55,160 nucleotides of DNA from DATKCA01 sp035544675 (GTDB taxonomy: Bacteria; Acidobacteriota; Thermoanaerobaculia; Gp7-AA8), in NCBI GenBank assembly GCA_035544675.1, contig DATKCA010000002.1:1-55160 (forward strand). The letters run 5' to 3'. Both the position numbers and the translations under genes were made by a program. Shown here one piece after another: positions 42,688-50,345 of this stretch. Below the pieces are notes generated by a model. The model was given only the letters and a program-made list of their open reading frames with translations. It was not told the DNA's origin and did no database searches. Every line of letters begins with the position of its first letter. Positions within the stretch are counted from its first letter, which is position 1.

Positions 42688-44004
42688 ATGAGTCCGAAGA
42701 TTACAGCAGCTCGCGTTCGCGACATCCGCTTCCCCACGTCGCTCGACATGGACGGCTCGGACGCCCTGAACCTGGGCGACTATTCGGCCACGTACGTCAC
42801 GGTGGAGACCGACTCCGGGCTGACCGGCGACGGCCTCACGTTCACGAACGGCCGCGGCAACGAGATCTGCGTCGCGGCCGTGCACGCTCTCAAGCATCAC
42901 GTCGTGGGCCGCCGGCTTGACGACATCATCGCCGACCTCCGCGGCTTCTATCGCCAGCTCACCGTAGACAAACAGCTGCGCTGGCTCGGCCCGGAGAAGG
43001 GCATCCTGCACATGGCCACCGGCGCGCTGATCAACGCCGTGTGGGACCTCTGGGCCAGGCGCGAGCGCAAGCCGATGTGGAAGCACCTCGTCGATCTCAC
43101 GCCCGAGCAGATCGTCGGCGCGATCGACTTCACGTACATCAACGACGCCCTCACCCCTCGGGAGGCTCTGGACATCCTTCGCCGCCGCCAGCCGGGCAAG
43201 GCGGAGCGCGAGCGAGAGATGCTGCGCGACGGCTTCCCCGCCTACACGACTTCGACCGGATGGCTCGGCTACCCGGACGAGAAAGTGCGCCGGCTGTGCC
43301 GCGAGGCCATAGCCCAGGGCTGGACGGCATTCAAGATGAAGGTCGGCGCGAACCTCGGCGACAACGTCCGCAGGGCCGCGCTGATGCGCGAAGAGATCGG
43401 CCACCACCGCCTCCTCATGATGGATGCCAACCAGGTGTGGGACGTCGACGAGGCCATCCGGCAGATGAAGGAGCTGGCCCGGTTCGATCCATGGTGGATC
43501 GAGGAGCCGACCAGCCCCGACGACGTCCTCGGTCACGCCCGCATCGCGCGAGAGATCGCGCCGATCCGGGTGGCAGCGGGCGAAGTCGTCCAGAACCGCG
43601 TCATCTTCAAGCAGCTCCTGCAGGCCAAAGTCATCAGCTTCCTGCAGGTCGACAGCTGCCGCGTGGGCGGTGTCAACGAGGTGCTGTCGGTGCTGCTGAT
43701 GGCGGAGAAGTTCGGCGTTCCGGTGTGCCCGCACGCGGGAGGCGTCGGCCTCTGCGAGTACGTGCAGCACCTCTCGATCTTCGACTACATCGCGGTGAGC
43801 GGCAGCCTGGAGAACCGGGTCTGCGAATACGTCGACCATCTGCACGAGCACTTCGTGGATCCATGCATCGTGAAGAACGCGCGCTACCTCGCGCCCACCC
43901 GCCCCGGCTACAGCATCACCATGAAGGACGAGTCTCTCGACGCATATGAATACCCGGCCGGCCGCGTGTGGCGCGACCTCGCGGACAGGATGGCCGTCCG
44001 ATGA
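42688..44004 (+). CDS. Enolase-superfamily acid-sugar dehydratase (L-fuconate dehydratase-like)
   Basis: A 438-residue mandelate-racemase-group enzyme. The N-terminal capping domain runs to about 150. In the barrel: catalytic Lys pair in WTAFKMKVGANLGD, Mg ligands Asp in LLMMDANQVWDVDEA, Glu in FDPWWIEEPTSPDD and Glu in VAAGEVVQNRVIFKQ, and the catalytic His in VCPHAGGVGLCEYVQHL. The sequences TSTGWLGYPDEKVRRLCREA and CPHAGGVGLCEYVQHLSIFD are very typical of L-fuconate dehydratase. It removes water from an aldonate to give a 2-keto-3-deoxy acid. Here altronate or galactonate-type substrates would suit the neighbours. AGAGGAA precedes the ATG at 42688. Confidence 0.88.
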   Translation: MSPKITAARVRDIRFPTSLDMDGSDALNLGDYSATYVTVETDSGLTGDGLTFTNGRGNEICVAAVHALKHHVVGRRLDDIIADLRGFYRQLTVDKQLRWLGPEKGILHMATGALINAVWDLWARRERKPMWKHLVDLTPEQIVGAIDFTYINDALTPREALDILRRRQPGKAEREREMLRDGFPAYTTSTGWLGYPDEKVRRLCREAIAQGWTAFKMKVGANLGDNVRRAALMREEIGHHRLLMMDANQVWDVDEAIRQMKELARFDPWWIEEPTSPDDVLGHARIAREIAPIRVAAGEVVQNRVIFKQLLQAKVISFLQVDSCRVGGVNEVLSVLLMAEKFGVPVCPHAGGVGLCEYVQHLSIFDYIAVSGSLENRVCEYVDHLHEHFVDPCIVKNARYLAPTRPGYSITMKDESLDAYEYPAGRVWRDLADRMAVR

Positions 44005-44031
44005 GCCATGCCGGGCCGCTGGAGCCGGACC

Positions 44032-45477
44032 ATGCCGGCTGAGCTCATCCACGAGGACTTCCTCCTCCAGACCGACCTGGCCCGCGACCTCTATCACCGG
44101 CTGGTCGCGCACCTGCCCATCATCGACTATCACTGCCATCTTCCGGTCGCGCAGATCGCGCAGGACCACCGCTTCCGCTCGATCACCGAGATCTGGCTGG
44201 AAGGCGATCACTACAAGTGGCGGGCCATGCGCGCGAACGGCGTCGCCGAGCGCTACTGCACCGGTGACGCTTCGGACTGGGAGAAGTTCGAGGCGTGGGC
44301 GCGCACCGTTCCGGCCACGCTGCGCAATCCGCTGTACCACTGGACGCATCTGGAGCTGAAGAACCCGTTCGGCATCGGCGATCTGCTGTCGGAGCGGACG
44401 GCGCGCGGGACCTTCGACCTCTGCAACGCGCTGCTGTCGCAACCGCGGTTCTCCACGCAGGGCCTCCTCCGTAACTTCAACGTGGCCGTGGTCTGCACGA
44501 CCGACGATCCGGCCGACCCGCTCGACCATCACAAAGCGCTGGCCTCGCGGCAGGATCCCGACACGCGCGTCGTTCCCACGTGGCGTCCGGATGCGGCTCT
44601 GGCGATCGAGGATCCTGCCCGGTTCAACGGCTGGCTCGACCGGCTGGCGGCCGCGTCCGGCGTTTCGATCACGCGGTTCGACGATCTGCTCGCGGCGCTC
44701 GACATCCGCCACGCCCAGTTCCACGAAGCGGGCTGCCGCGCCTCCGATCACGGCCTCGAGCAGATTTACGCGGAGCCATGGAGCGACAGCGAGGTTGCGG
44801 CCACGTTCGATCGCCTCCGCGCCGGCCACGCCGTCGACGGTCACGACGCGCGGCGTTACCAGTCGGCGCTGCTCCACCGCTTCGCCGTCATGGATCACTC
44901 CCGCGGCTGGGTGCAGCAGTACCACCTCGGCGCATTGCGCAACACGAACTCCCGCCTGCGCCGGAAGCTCGGCGCCGATACCGGCCTCGACTCGATCGGC
45001 GACTTCGAGATAGCGCGGCCGCTGGCCCGTTTCCTCGACCGCCTCGACGATCGCGACCAGCTCGCCAAGACGATCCTCTACAACATGAACCCGCGCGACA
45101 ACGAGCTCTTCGCCACGATGATCGGCAACTTCCAGGACGGCTCCGTGCCCGGGAAGATGCAGTACGGATCGGCGTGGTGGTTCCTCGATCAGAAGGACGG
45201 GATGGAATCGCAGATGCGCGCGCTGTCGAACATGGGTCTGTTCTCGCGCTTCGTGGGGATGGTCACCGACTCGCGCAGCTTCCTCTCGTACTCGCGGCAC
45301 GAGTACTTCCGGCGCCTGGTCTGCAACATGCTCGGCAACGACGTCCGTCAGGGACTCCTGCCGGACGATCGCGAGCTGCTCGGCCGCCTGGCGCAGGACG
45401 TCTCGTTCTTCAACGCCAGGGAGTACCTGGGCCTCGAGCTGGGCCGGCTGGGACAGCGCGTCGAACGGGCGGCATGA
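44032..45477 (+). CDS. uxaC: Uronate isomerase
   Basis: A 481-residue amidohydrolase-fold enzyme that interconverts D-galacturonate and D-tagaturonate, or D-glucuronate and D-fructuronate. Seen: HEDFLLQTDLARDLYHRL at the start, metal-binding HxH in IIDYHCHLPVAQIAQDHRF, SITEIWLEGDHYKWRAMRAN, CTTDDPADPLDHHKAL and AVMDHSRGWVQQYHLGALRN, with SFLSYSRHEYFRRLVCNMLG near the end. The ATG at 44032 has GGAG 7 bases upstream; the earlier in-frame ATG at 44008 lacks a site. Saturated galacturonate released by the GH28 enzyme would enter here. Confidence 0.96.
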   Translation: MPAELIHEDFLLQTDLARDLYHRLVAHLPIIDYHCHLPVAQIAQDHRFRSITEIWLEGDHYKWRAMRANGVAERYCTGDASDWEKFEAWARTVPATLRNPLYHWTHLELKNPFGIGDLLSERTARGTFDLCNALLSQPRFSTQGLLRNFNVAVVCTTDDPADPLDHHKALASRQDPDTRVVPTWRPDAALAIEDPARFNGWLDRLAAASGVSITRFDDLLAALDIRHAQFHEAGCRASDHGLEQIYAEPWSDSEVAATFDRLRAGHAVDGHDARRYQSALLHRFAVMDHSRGWVQQYHLGALRNTNSRLRRKLGADTGLDSIGDFEIARPLARFLDRLDDRDQLAKTILYNMNPRDNELFATMIGNFQDGSVPGKMQYGSAWWFLDQKDGMESQMRALSNMGLFSRFVGMVTDSRSFLSYSRHEYFRRLVCNMLGNDVRQGLLPDDRELLGRLAQDVSFFNAREYLGLELGRLGQRVERAA

Positions 45478-46223
45478 GCGCGAATCTCTTCCGTCTGGAC
45501 GGGAAAACGGCGATCGTCACCGGAGCCTCCCGCGGCCTCGGCGCGGCGATGGCAATGGCACTGGCCGAGGCGGGAGCGCAGGTGGCGCTGGTGGCGCGGG
45601 GCGATCTCGAGACAACGCGAGCGGCGATCGAGAAGCTCGGAGGCCGCGCGCTGCCGATCTCCGCCGATCTCGCCGATCGCAGCGCTCCCGCGGCGATCAT
45701 GAAGGCAGTCGGGCAGGCGGACATCCTGGTGAACAACGCCGGCATCATCCGGCGCGCCAATGCGCTGGAGTACAGCGACGAAGACTGGGATGCCGTCATC
45801 GAGGTGAACCTGCGCTCGGTCTTCGTGCTGAGCCGGGAGTTCGCGCGCGCGCTCGTGGCGCGCGGCGCCGCCGGCCGCATCATCAATGTCGCGTCGATGC
45901 TCTCGTTTCAGGGGGGCGTCCGCGTGGCGGCGTACACGGCCGCGAAGAGCGGGCTGCTCGGACTGACGCGCGCGCTGGCCAACGAGCTGGCTCCGCAGGG
46001 CATCAACGTGAACGCCATCGCCCCCGGGTACATGGCCACGGACAACACCGCGGCGCTGCGCAGCGACCCGGAGCGGAGCCGGGACATCCTGGCGCGCATC
46101 CCGGCCGGGCGGTGGGGCACACCCGACGACCTCAAAGGCGTGACCGTGTTCCTGGCCTCCCCCGCGGCCGCATACGTGCACGGCACCGTCATCGCCGTCG
46201 ACGGCGGCTGGCTGGCGCGCTGA
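45474..46223 (+). CDS. kduD: 2-dehydro-3-deoxy-D-gluconate 5-dehydrogenase (KduD-type SDR)
   Basis: A 249-residue SDR with FRLDGKTAIVTGASRGLGAA, NNAGIIRRANALEYSDEDWD, catalytic Ser in NVASMLSFQGGVRVA and YTAAKSGLLGLTRALANELA, then NAIAPGYMATDNTAALR and RIPAGRWGTPDDLKG. IIRRA and MLSFQGG around the active site are characteristic of KduD. It reduces the 2,5-diketo acid made by KduI to KDG. ATGA overlap ties it to uxaC; it ends the five-gene regulator operon, 32 bases from the convergent eda gene. Confidence 0.92.
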   Translation: MSANLFRLDGKTAIVTGASRGLGAAMAMALAEAGAQVALVARGDLETTRAAIEKLGGRALPISADLADRSAPAAIMKAVGQADILVNNAGIIRRANALEYSDEDWDAVIEVNLRSVFVLSREFARALVARGAAGRIINVASMLSFQGGVRVAAYTAAKSGLLGLTRALANELAPQGINVNAIAPGYMATDNTAALRSDPERSRDILARIPAGRWGTPDDLKGVTVFLASPAAAYVHGTVIAVDGGWLAR

Positions 46224-46238
46224 GGGCGGGGGGATTCG

Positions 46239-46255
46239 GTGGAGCGGCGCTCCAC
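46239..46255. repeat. Hairpin between convergent kduD and eda, related to the repeat family
   Basis: GTGGAGCG and CGCTCCAC are perfect 8-base arms around a single G. The sequence shares GAGCGGCGCTCCAC with the hairpin at 34596-34625. Lying between two convergent gene ends, it may mark or stabilise both transcripts. Confidence 0.55.
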
Positions 46256-46909
46256 TCAGGGCGATGAGGCTCGCGCCGCCGCCACCGCGGCCACGTACTC
46301 CTTCGCCTTCCGGGTGATCGCGGCAGCCTCGCCGCGGCGCAACGCCGCCACGTCCACCAGGTCGGCTCCCACACCGAGCGCGATCGCGCCGGCGGCGATG
46401 AGCTCCGCCACCGTATTCAGGTTCACGCCGCCCGTCGGGATCAGCTCCACCTGCGGCAGCGGCGCTTTCACCGACTTCAGATAGGTCGCGCCGCCGACGG
46501 CATTGGCGGGGAACACCTTGACCGCGTTCGCGCCGGCCTTCCATGCGGTCAGGATCTCCGTCGGAGTCAGCGCGCCGGGAAACACCGGCACGACCATCCG
46601 CCGGCACGCTTCGATGGTCGGAATGTCGAGTGACGGACTGACGATGAACTTCGCGCCGGCATCGACGCACTGCTTTGCCGAATCGGCGTCGAGCACCGTG
46701 CCCGCGCCGATGATCGCGTCCTCCCCGAGACGCCGCACCAGCTCGGCGATGACACCGACTGCGCCCGGCACCGTCATGGTGATCTCGAGGATGGGAATGC
46801 CGCCGGCGCGGATGGCCTCGACGACCGCCAGCGCCTCGTCGGCGGACTGCGCCCGCACGACCGGGATGATGCCGATCTCCCGGATCCGGGCCATCACCTC
46901 CACGCTCAT
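46256..46909 (-). CDS. eda: KDPG aldolase (2-keto-3-deoxy-6-phosphogluconate aldolase)
   Basis: A 217-residue class I aldolase: GIIPVVRAQSADEALAVVEA, catalytic Glu in GIPILEITMTVPGA, GAGTVLDADSAKQCVDAGAK, Schiff-base Lys in AVKVFPANAVGGATYLKSV, and the phosphate site LIPTGGVNLNT. It splits KDPG into pyruvate and glyceraldehyde 3-phosphate. The start at 46909 overlaps the kdgK stop by four bases (ATGA). It is the last gene of the minus-strand pectin operon and completes the route begun by the glycosidases. Confidence 0.96.
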   Translation of the reverse strand: MSVEVMARIREIGIIPVVRAQSADEALAVVEAIRAGGIPILEITMTVPGAVGVIAELVRRLGEDAIIGAGTVLDADSAKQCVDAGAKFIVSPSLDIPTIEACRRMVVPVFPGALTPTEILTAWKAGANAVKVFPANAVGGATYLKSVKAPLPQVELIPTGGVNLNTVAELIAAGAIALGVGADLVDVAALRRGEAAAITRKAKEYVAAVAAARASSP

Positions 46910-48003
46910 CGACTCACCCGGACCGTGCCGCCCTTCATGACCCGCTCCACCTCCGCCAGCGTGGCCATGCTCGTATCGCCCGGCGTTGTCATCGCCAGCG
47001 CGCCGTGCGCGGCGCCGCAGTTGACGGCGTAGCCGGCATCGCGGCCGGTCAGGTATCCATAGATGAGGCCCGAGGCGAACGAGTCGCCGCCGCCCACGCG
47101 GTCCATGATCTCGAGATCTGGGCGCGGCGAGGCCTCGTAGAACTGGCCGTCGCTCCACGCGATCGCGCCCCAGTCGTTCCGCGTGGCCGTTCGCGCCACG
47201 CGCAGCGTCGTGGCAATGACCGACAGCCGCGGAAACTCGCCGCGGACCGCGCCGATCATCTTCTTGAACGCCTCCTTCGGCAGTTCTCCGAGGTGCTCGT
47301 CGACGCCTTCGACGTGGAATCCGAGGGCCACGCTGAAGTCTTCTTCGTTGCCGAAGAGGACGTCGACGAGGCCTGCCAGCTCGCGATTCACAGCTCGCGC
47401 TTTCTCAGGGCCGCCGATGCCCTTCCAGAGGGAGGGGCGGTAGTTGAGGTCGTATGACACGACCACGCCGTGCCGCTTCGCGGCCTGCATCGCCTCGCGC
47501 GCGACGTCGGGCGTGGTCTGGCCGAGCGCGGCGAAGATGCCGCCGGTGTGAAACCAGCGCGCGCCGTTGTCGCCGAACACCGCATCCCAGTCGATGTCGC
47601 CCGGTTTGAGCTGCGAGACCGCGGTGTGTCCCCGATCGGAGCATCCCAGGGCGGCGCGCACGCCGAAACCGCGCTCGGTGAAATTGAGGCCGTTGCGCGC
47701 GCGTCGCCCAACGCCGTCATCTTTCTCCCATCGCACGAACGAGAGGTCGGTGCCGCCCTGCAGCATGAGGTCCTCGACCAGACGGCCGACGGGGTTGTCG
47801 ACGAGCGCAGTGACGATGGCGGTGCGCAGACCGAAGCAGCGTCGCAACCCGCGCGCCACGTTGTACTCGCCGCCTCCCTCCCAGGCCTGGAACGTGCGCG
47901 TCGTGGCCACCCGGCCCTCGCCAGGATCGAGGCGCAGCATCACTTCGCCGAGGCTGACGAGATCGAATCGGCAGCCACCGGCCTCCTTGATGGTCAACGG
48001 CAT
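46906..48003 (-). CDS. kdgK: 2-dehydro-3-deoxygluconokinase (PfkB family)
   Basis: A 365-residue PfkB-family kinase: FDLVSLGEVMLRLDPGEGRV at the start, TFQAWEGGGEYNVARGLRRC (sugar-binding Gly-rich loop), NGLNFTERGFGVRAALGCSD, and the anion hole with catalytic Asp in DRVGGGDSFASGLIYGYLTG. The EYNVARGLRRCFG pattern is the KdgK subgroup. It phosphorylates 2-keto-3-deoxygluconate at O6. It starts 3 bases after the KduI-like gene stop and overlaps eda, so kinase and aldolase are made together. Confidence 0.94.
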   Translation of the reverse strand: MPLTIKEAGGCRFDLVSLGEVMLRLDPGEGRVATTRTFQAWEGGGEYNVARGLRRCFGLRTAIVTALVDNPVGRLVEDLMLQGGTDLSFVRWEKDDGVGRRARNGLNFTERGFGVRAALGCSDRGHTAVSQLKPGDIDWDAVFGDNGARWFHTGGIFAALGQTTPDVAREAMQAAKRHGVVVSYDLNYRPSLWKGIGGPEKARAVNRELAGLVDVLFGNEEDFSVALGFHVEGVDEHLGELPKEAFKKMIGAVRGEFPRLSVIATTLRVARTATRNDWGAIAWSDGQFYEASPRPDLEIMDRVGGGDSFASGLIYGYLTGRDAGYAVNCGAAHGALAMTTPGDTSMATLAEVERVMKGGTVRVSR

Positions 48004-48006
48004 CGC

Positions 48007-48846
48007 TTACTTCCGCGATGCTTCCAGTCCCGAGCCGCCCTGCGCGTATTCGCGCTGGACGTTGACCACGCCGAACTGCCGGTCGTCCTTCTCGCGGTTG
48101 GCGGCCATCATCCAGAGGAAGTTGATCGTGCCGCCGGGCGCGGAGACGTTCGGGTGATACCCCTGCGGCATGATCACCACGTCGTTCTCCTTCACCACGG
48201 CCACGATCTCGGGATTGCGCGGGTCGTTGTACACGAGCTGGATCCCCCACCCCGGCTCCGGCATATCTATATATAGATAGGCCTCCTCCGCCAGCTGGGC
48301 GTGCTCGTGGGGCGGCCAGGACGTCCAGTTTCCCGGCTTGCTGAACGTGACCCCGGCCAGGATCCGTCCCGCCTCCACGTTCTTGCCGATGAGGATGTTG
48401 AGGTCGCGCTCGGCGGACGGGCCGCCGGCCTGGAAGTGCAGGGCCGGATCGGCCTGCACGTCGGCGAACTTCACGAACTGGATCGGGTACCTGTTGTCGA
48501 CCGGAGCGGCGACCTCGGCCAAGTCGCAGCCGTCCTTCGCTGGAGTGACGATGATGGCGGTGCCCGGCGGCACATAGAGCGCGTCGTAACGGCCGAGCTC
48601 GTATGGCGTGCCGGCGGCCTCGATCGTCGCCGAGCCCTTCAGACAGATGAAGGCCGCCTCGCGCCCTTCCGTCGAGAACTTCAGAGGGGCATCGGAGCCA
48701 GCCAGGACGATGCGTCCGTAGTGGAGATGGCGGGCGGCGGTCCTGCCGGGCATCACCGAGAAATGGCGGCCGCGGCGGCTGCCGGTGTCGCGAACGACGC
48801 ACGTGGCCGCCTGAATCGGGGCGGTGTCTGCGGTTGCGGTGGTCAT
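48007..48846 (-). CDS. kduI: KduI/IolB-family isomerase (5-keto-4-deoxyuronate isomerase candidate)
   Basis: A 279-residue double-cupin protein. First cupin: ATIEAAGTPYELGRYDALYV. Second: WTSWPPHEHAQLAEEAYLYI with metal-binding His-x-His and Glu, then VIMPQGYHPNVSAPGGTINF with the last His. KduI and IolB share this family; the ELGRYDALYV segment is KduI-like while QGYHPNVSAPG is nearer IolB. Length equals that of KduI. In this operon the KduI reaction is the one needed between GH105 products and KduD. ATGA overlap with GH28. An AT-only palindrome interrupts the GC-rich coding sequence at 48264-48279. Confidence 0.85.
   Translation of the reverse strand: MTTATADTAPIQAATCVVRDTGSRRGRHFSVMPGRTAARHLHYGRIVLAGSDAPLKFSTEGREAAFICLKGSATIEAAGTPYELGRYDALYVPPGTAIIVTPAKDGCDLAEVAAPVDNRYPIQFVKFADVQADPALHFQAGGPSAERDLNILIGKNVEAGRILAGVTFSKPGNWTSWPPHEHAQLAEEAYLYIDMPEPGWGIQLVYNDPRNPEIVAVVKENDVVIMPQGYHPNVSAPGGTINFLWMMAANREKDDRQFGVVNVQREYAQGGSGLEASRK
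48264..48279. other. 16-base AT-rich perfect palindrome within the kduI-like gene
   Basis: TATCTATATATAGATA is a perfect palindrome read in frame as part of AYLYIDMP, using the codons TAT, CTA and ATA, which are rare in this high-GC region. It stands out sharply from its surroundings. Whether it binds a protein or is chance is not known. Confidence 0.5.
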
Positions 48847-50345
48847 GAGGTTCCTTCTTTCCTGGGTGGTGCGGCCTCAACTGTAACGCCGTCGAGCGTG
48901 AGCTGCACGGCCCCTTCGATGACGTGGCCATGCGTCACACCGCGGAACTGCGAGTCGCGGACCACTACGTTCCGCACGGGAGCATTCTCCAGCCCTTTGA
49001 TGTAGACGCCGTGGCGGCTGCTCTTCGAGCTCATGCGCTCGACGAGGATATTGCGAACCTGGGGGATGTAGGGGCCGGAGTCGCGCGGCTCGTAGCGGAG
49101 GTCGATCTCGATGGGGGCGAGCTTGACGGTGCCGATCTCGATGTCGCGGACGAACACGTTCTCGATGATGCCGCCGCGGAGCGTGTTCGTTTTCATGCGC
49201 AGGGCGCGCTCCAGCTCCGGGCTGTCCAGGCGGCACTTCTCCGCGAAGATGTTGCGCGCGCCGCCGGTGATCTCGCTGCCCATGGTGATCCCGCCGTGCC
49301 CTTCCTTCATCTCGCAGTTGCGGATGAGGACGTTCTCCACCGGCACGTTGACGCGGCGTCCGTCGTTGTTGCGACCGGACTTGAGGGCGATGCAGTCGTC
49401 GCCGGTGTCGAAGAGGCAGTCCTCGATGAGGACGTCGCGACACGACTCGGGGTCGCAGCCATCGTTGTTCGGACCGTGCGAGATGACCTTGATCCCGCGG
49501 ACCGTGACGTTCGTCGAGAGCGTCGGATGCGTCACCCAGAACGGCGCGTTGCGGAGCGTGACCCCCTGGATGAGCACGTTGCGGCAGCGATAGGTCTCGA
49601 TGAACGGCGGCCGCAGATAGTGACCCGGCCCGTACACGCGCTGCGCGACCGGCACGTTCTCTTCACCCTGCCGGATGAGCTGCGTGCGATCGGCGACCTG
49701 CGGGGCGGGGACGTCGAAGTTCTTCGTGACGTCCTGCCGCTGGCCGGAGTAGACGCCCTTCCAGGGCCACCAGTGCGTCTCGTCGGCCTGGCCGTCGAGA
49801 GTCCCTTCACCAGTGACGGCGACGTCGGTGCACTCGAACGCGTAGACCAGCGGCGAGTAGTTCATCAGCTCGACGCCTTCCCATCGCGTGTACACCAGAG
49901 GGTACCTGGCCGGGTCCTGCAAGAAGCGGAGCGTGGCGCCTCCCGAGACGTGCAGGTTCACGCGGGATTTGAGGTGAATCGCGCCGGTGAGGAAGTCGCC
50001 GGCAGGGATGACCACCCGCCCCCCACCCGCCCTGCTGCACGCCTCGACCGCCTTGCGGATGGCGCCGGTCGCATCTCGCCCCGCCCGGGCGCCGTAGCGC
50101 GTGATCACGAAGTCGCGGTTCGGAAACGTGGGTGCCTGGATGCGCGCGAGCAGGTGCGGCAGCGACGCCCAGGGATCGGAGAGGTCGATGTGCAGCGCCG
50201 CCGGGTGGAGCGCCGCCGACCCGGCGGCGCCTTGGGGCGGGTGTGGAACCAGAAACGCCGCCGGGCCGGCGGCGCTCCACAGAGGCCACACTGCCGCAAG
50301 GGCCGTGGCTGCCGCTGCGTTTCGGATCAGTTCTCTTCGGTTCAT
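48843..50345 (-). CDS. GH28 polygalacturonase, exported
   Basis: A 500-residue right-handed beta-helix pectinase. The export signal (MNRRELIRNAAAATALAAVW) has an RR pair suggesting Tat, without a full consensus. GH28 motifs in order: NNDGCDPESC (NTD variant) at about 300, TGDDCIALKSG, GHGGITMGSE and RMKTN. VITRYGARAGRDATGAIRKA marks the helix start at about 75. The pattern suits exo-acting GH28 enzymes that release galacturonate from chain ends. Residues about 22-47 are encoded by a hairpin repeat right after the signal peptide. ATGA overlaps on both sides place it in the pectin operon. Confidence 0.93.
   Translation of the reverse strand: MNRRELIRNAAAATALAAVWPLWSAAGPAAFLVPHPPQGAAGSAALHPAALHIDLSDPWASLPHLLARIQAPTFPNRDFVITRYGARAGRDATGAIRKAVEACSRAGGGRVVIPAGDFLTGAIHLKSRVNLHVSGGATLRFLQDPARYPLVYTRWEGVELMNYSPLVYAFECTDVAVTGEGTLDGQADETHWWPWKGVYSGQRQDVTKNFDVPAPQVADRTQLIRQGEENVPVAQRVYGPGHYLRPPFIETYRCRNVLIQGVTLRNAPFWVTHPTLSTNVTVRGIKVISHGPNNDGCDPESCRDVLIEDCLFDTGDDCIALKSGRNNDGRRVNVPVENVLIRNCEMKEGHGGITMGSEITGGARNIFAEKCRLDSPELERALRMKTNTLRGGIIENVFVRDIEIGTVKLAPIEIDLRYEPRDSGPYIPQVRNILVERMSSKSSRHGVYIKGLENAPVRNVVVRDSQFRGVTHGHVIEGAVQLTLDGVTVEAAPPRKEGTS
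50206..50279. repeat. Paired REP-like hairpin repeat inside the GH28 gene
   Basis: TGGAGCGCCGCCG (50206-50218) and CGGCGGCGCTCCA (50267-50279) are perfect inverted outer arms. Each arm is also half of its own short hairpin (with GACCCGGCGGCG and CGCCGCCGGGC). The element is 74 bases long, mirrors the 4225 copy in layout, and is translated as residues about 22-47 directly behind the signal peptide. Confidence 0.75.

Noticed and set aside
42658..45300. An 880-codon open frame on the minus strand opposite the dehydratase and uxaC genes
   Set aside because: It is the antisense of two well-supported enzymes with complete catalytic motifs. Its translation is low-complexity (rich in R, V, E and H) with no domain, as expected from third-position GC bias.
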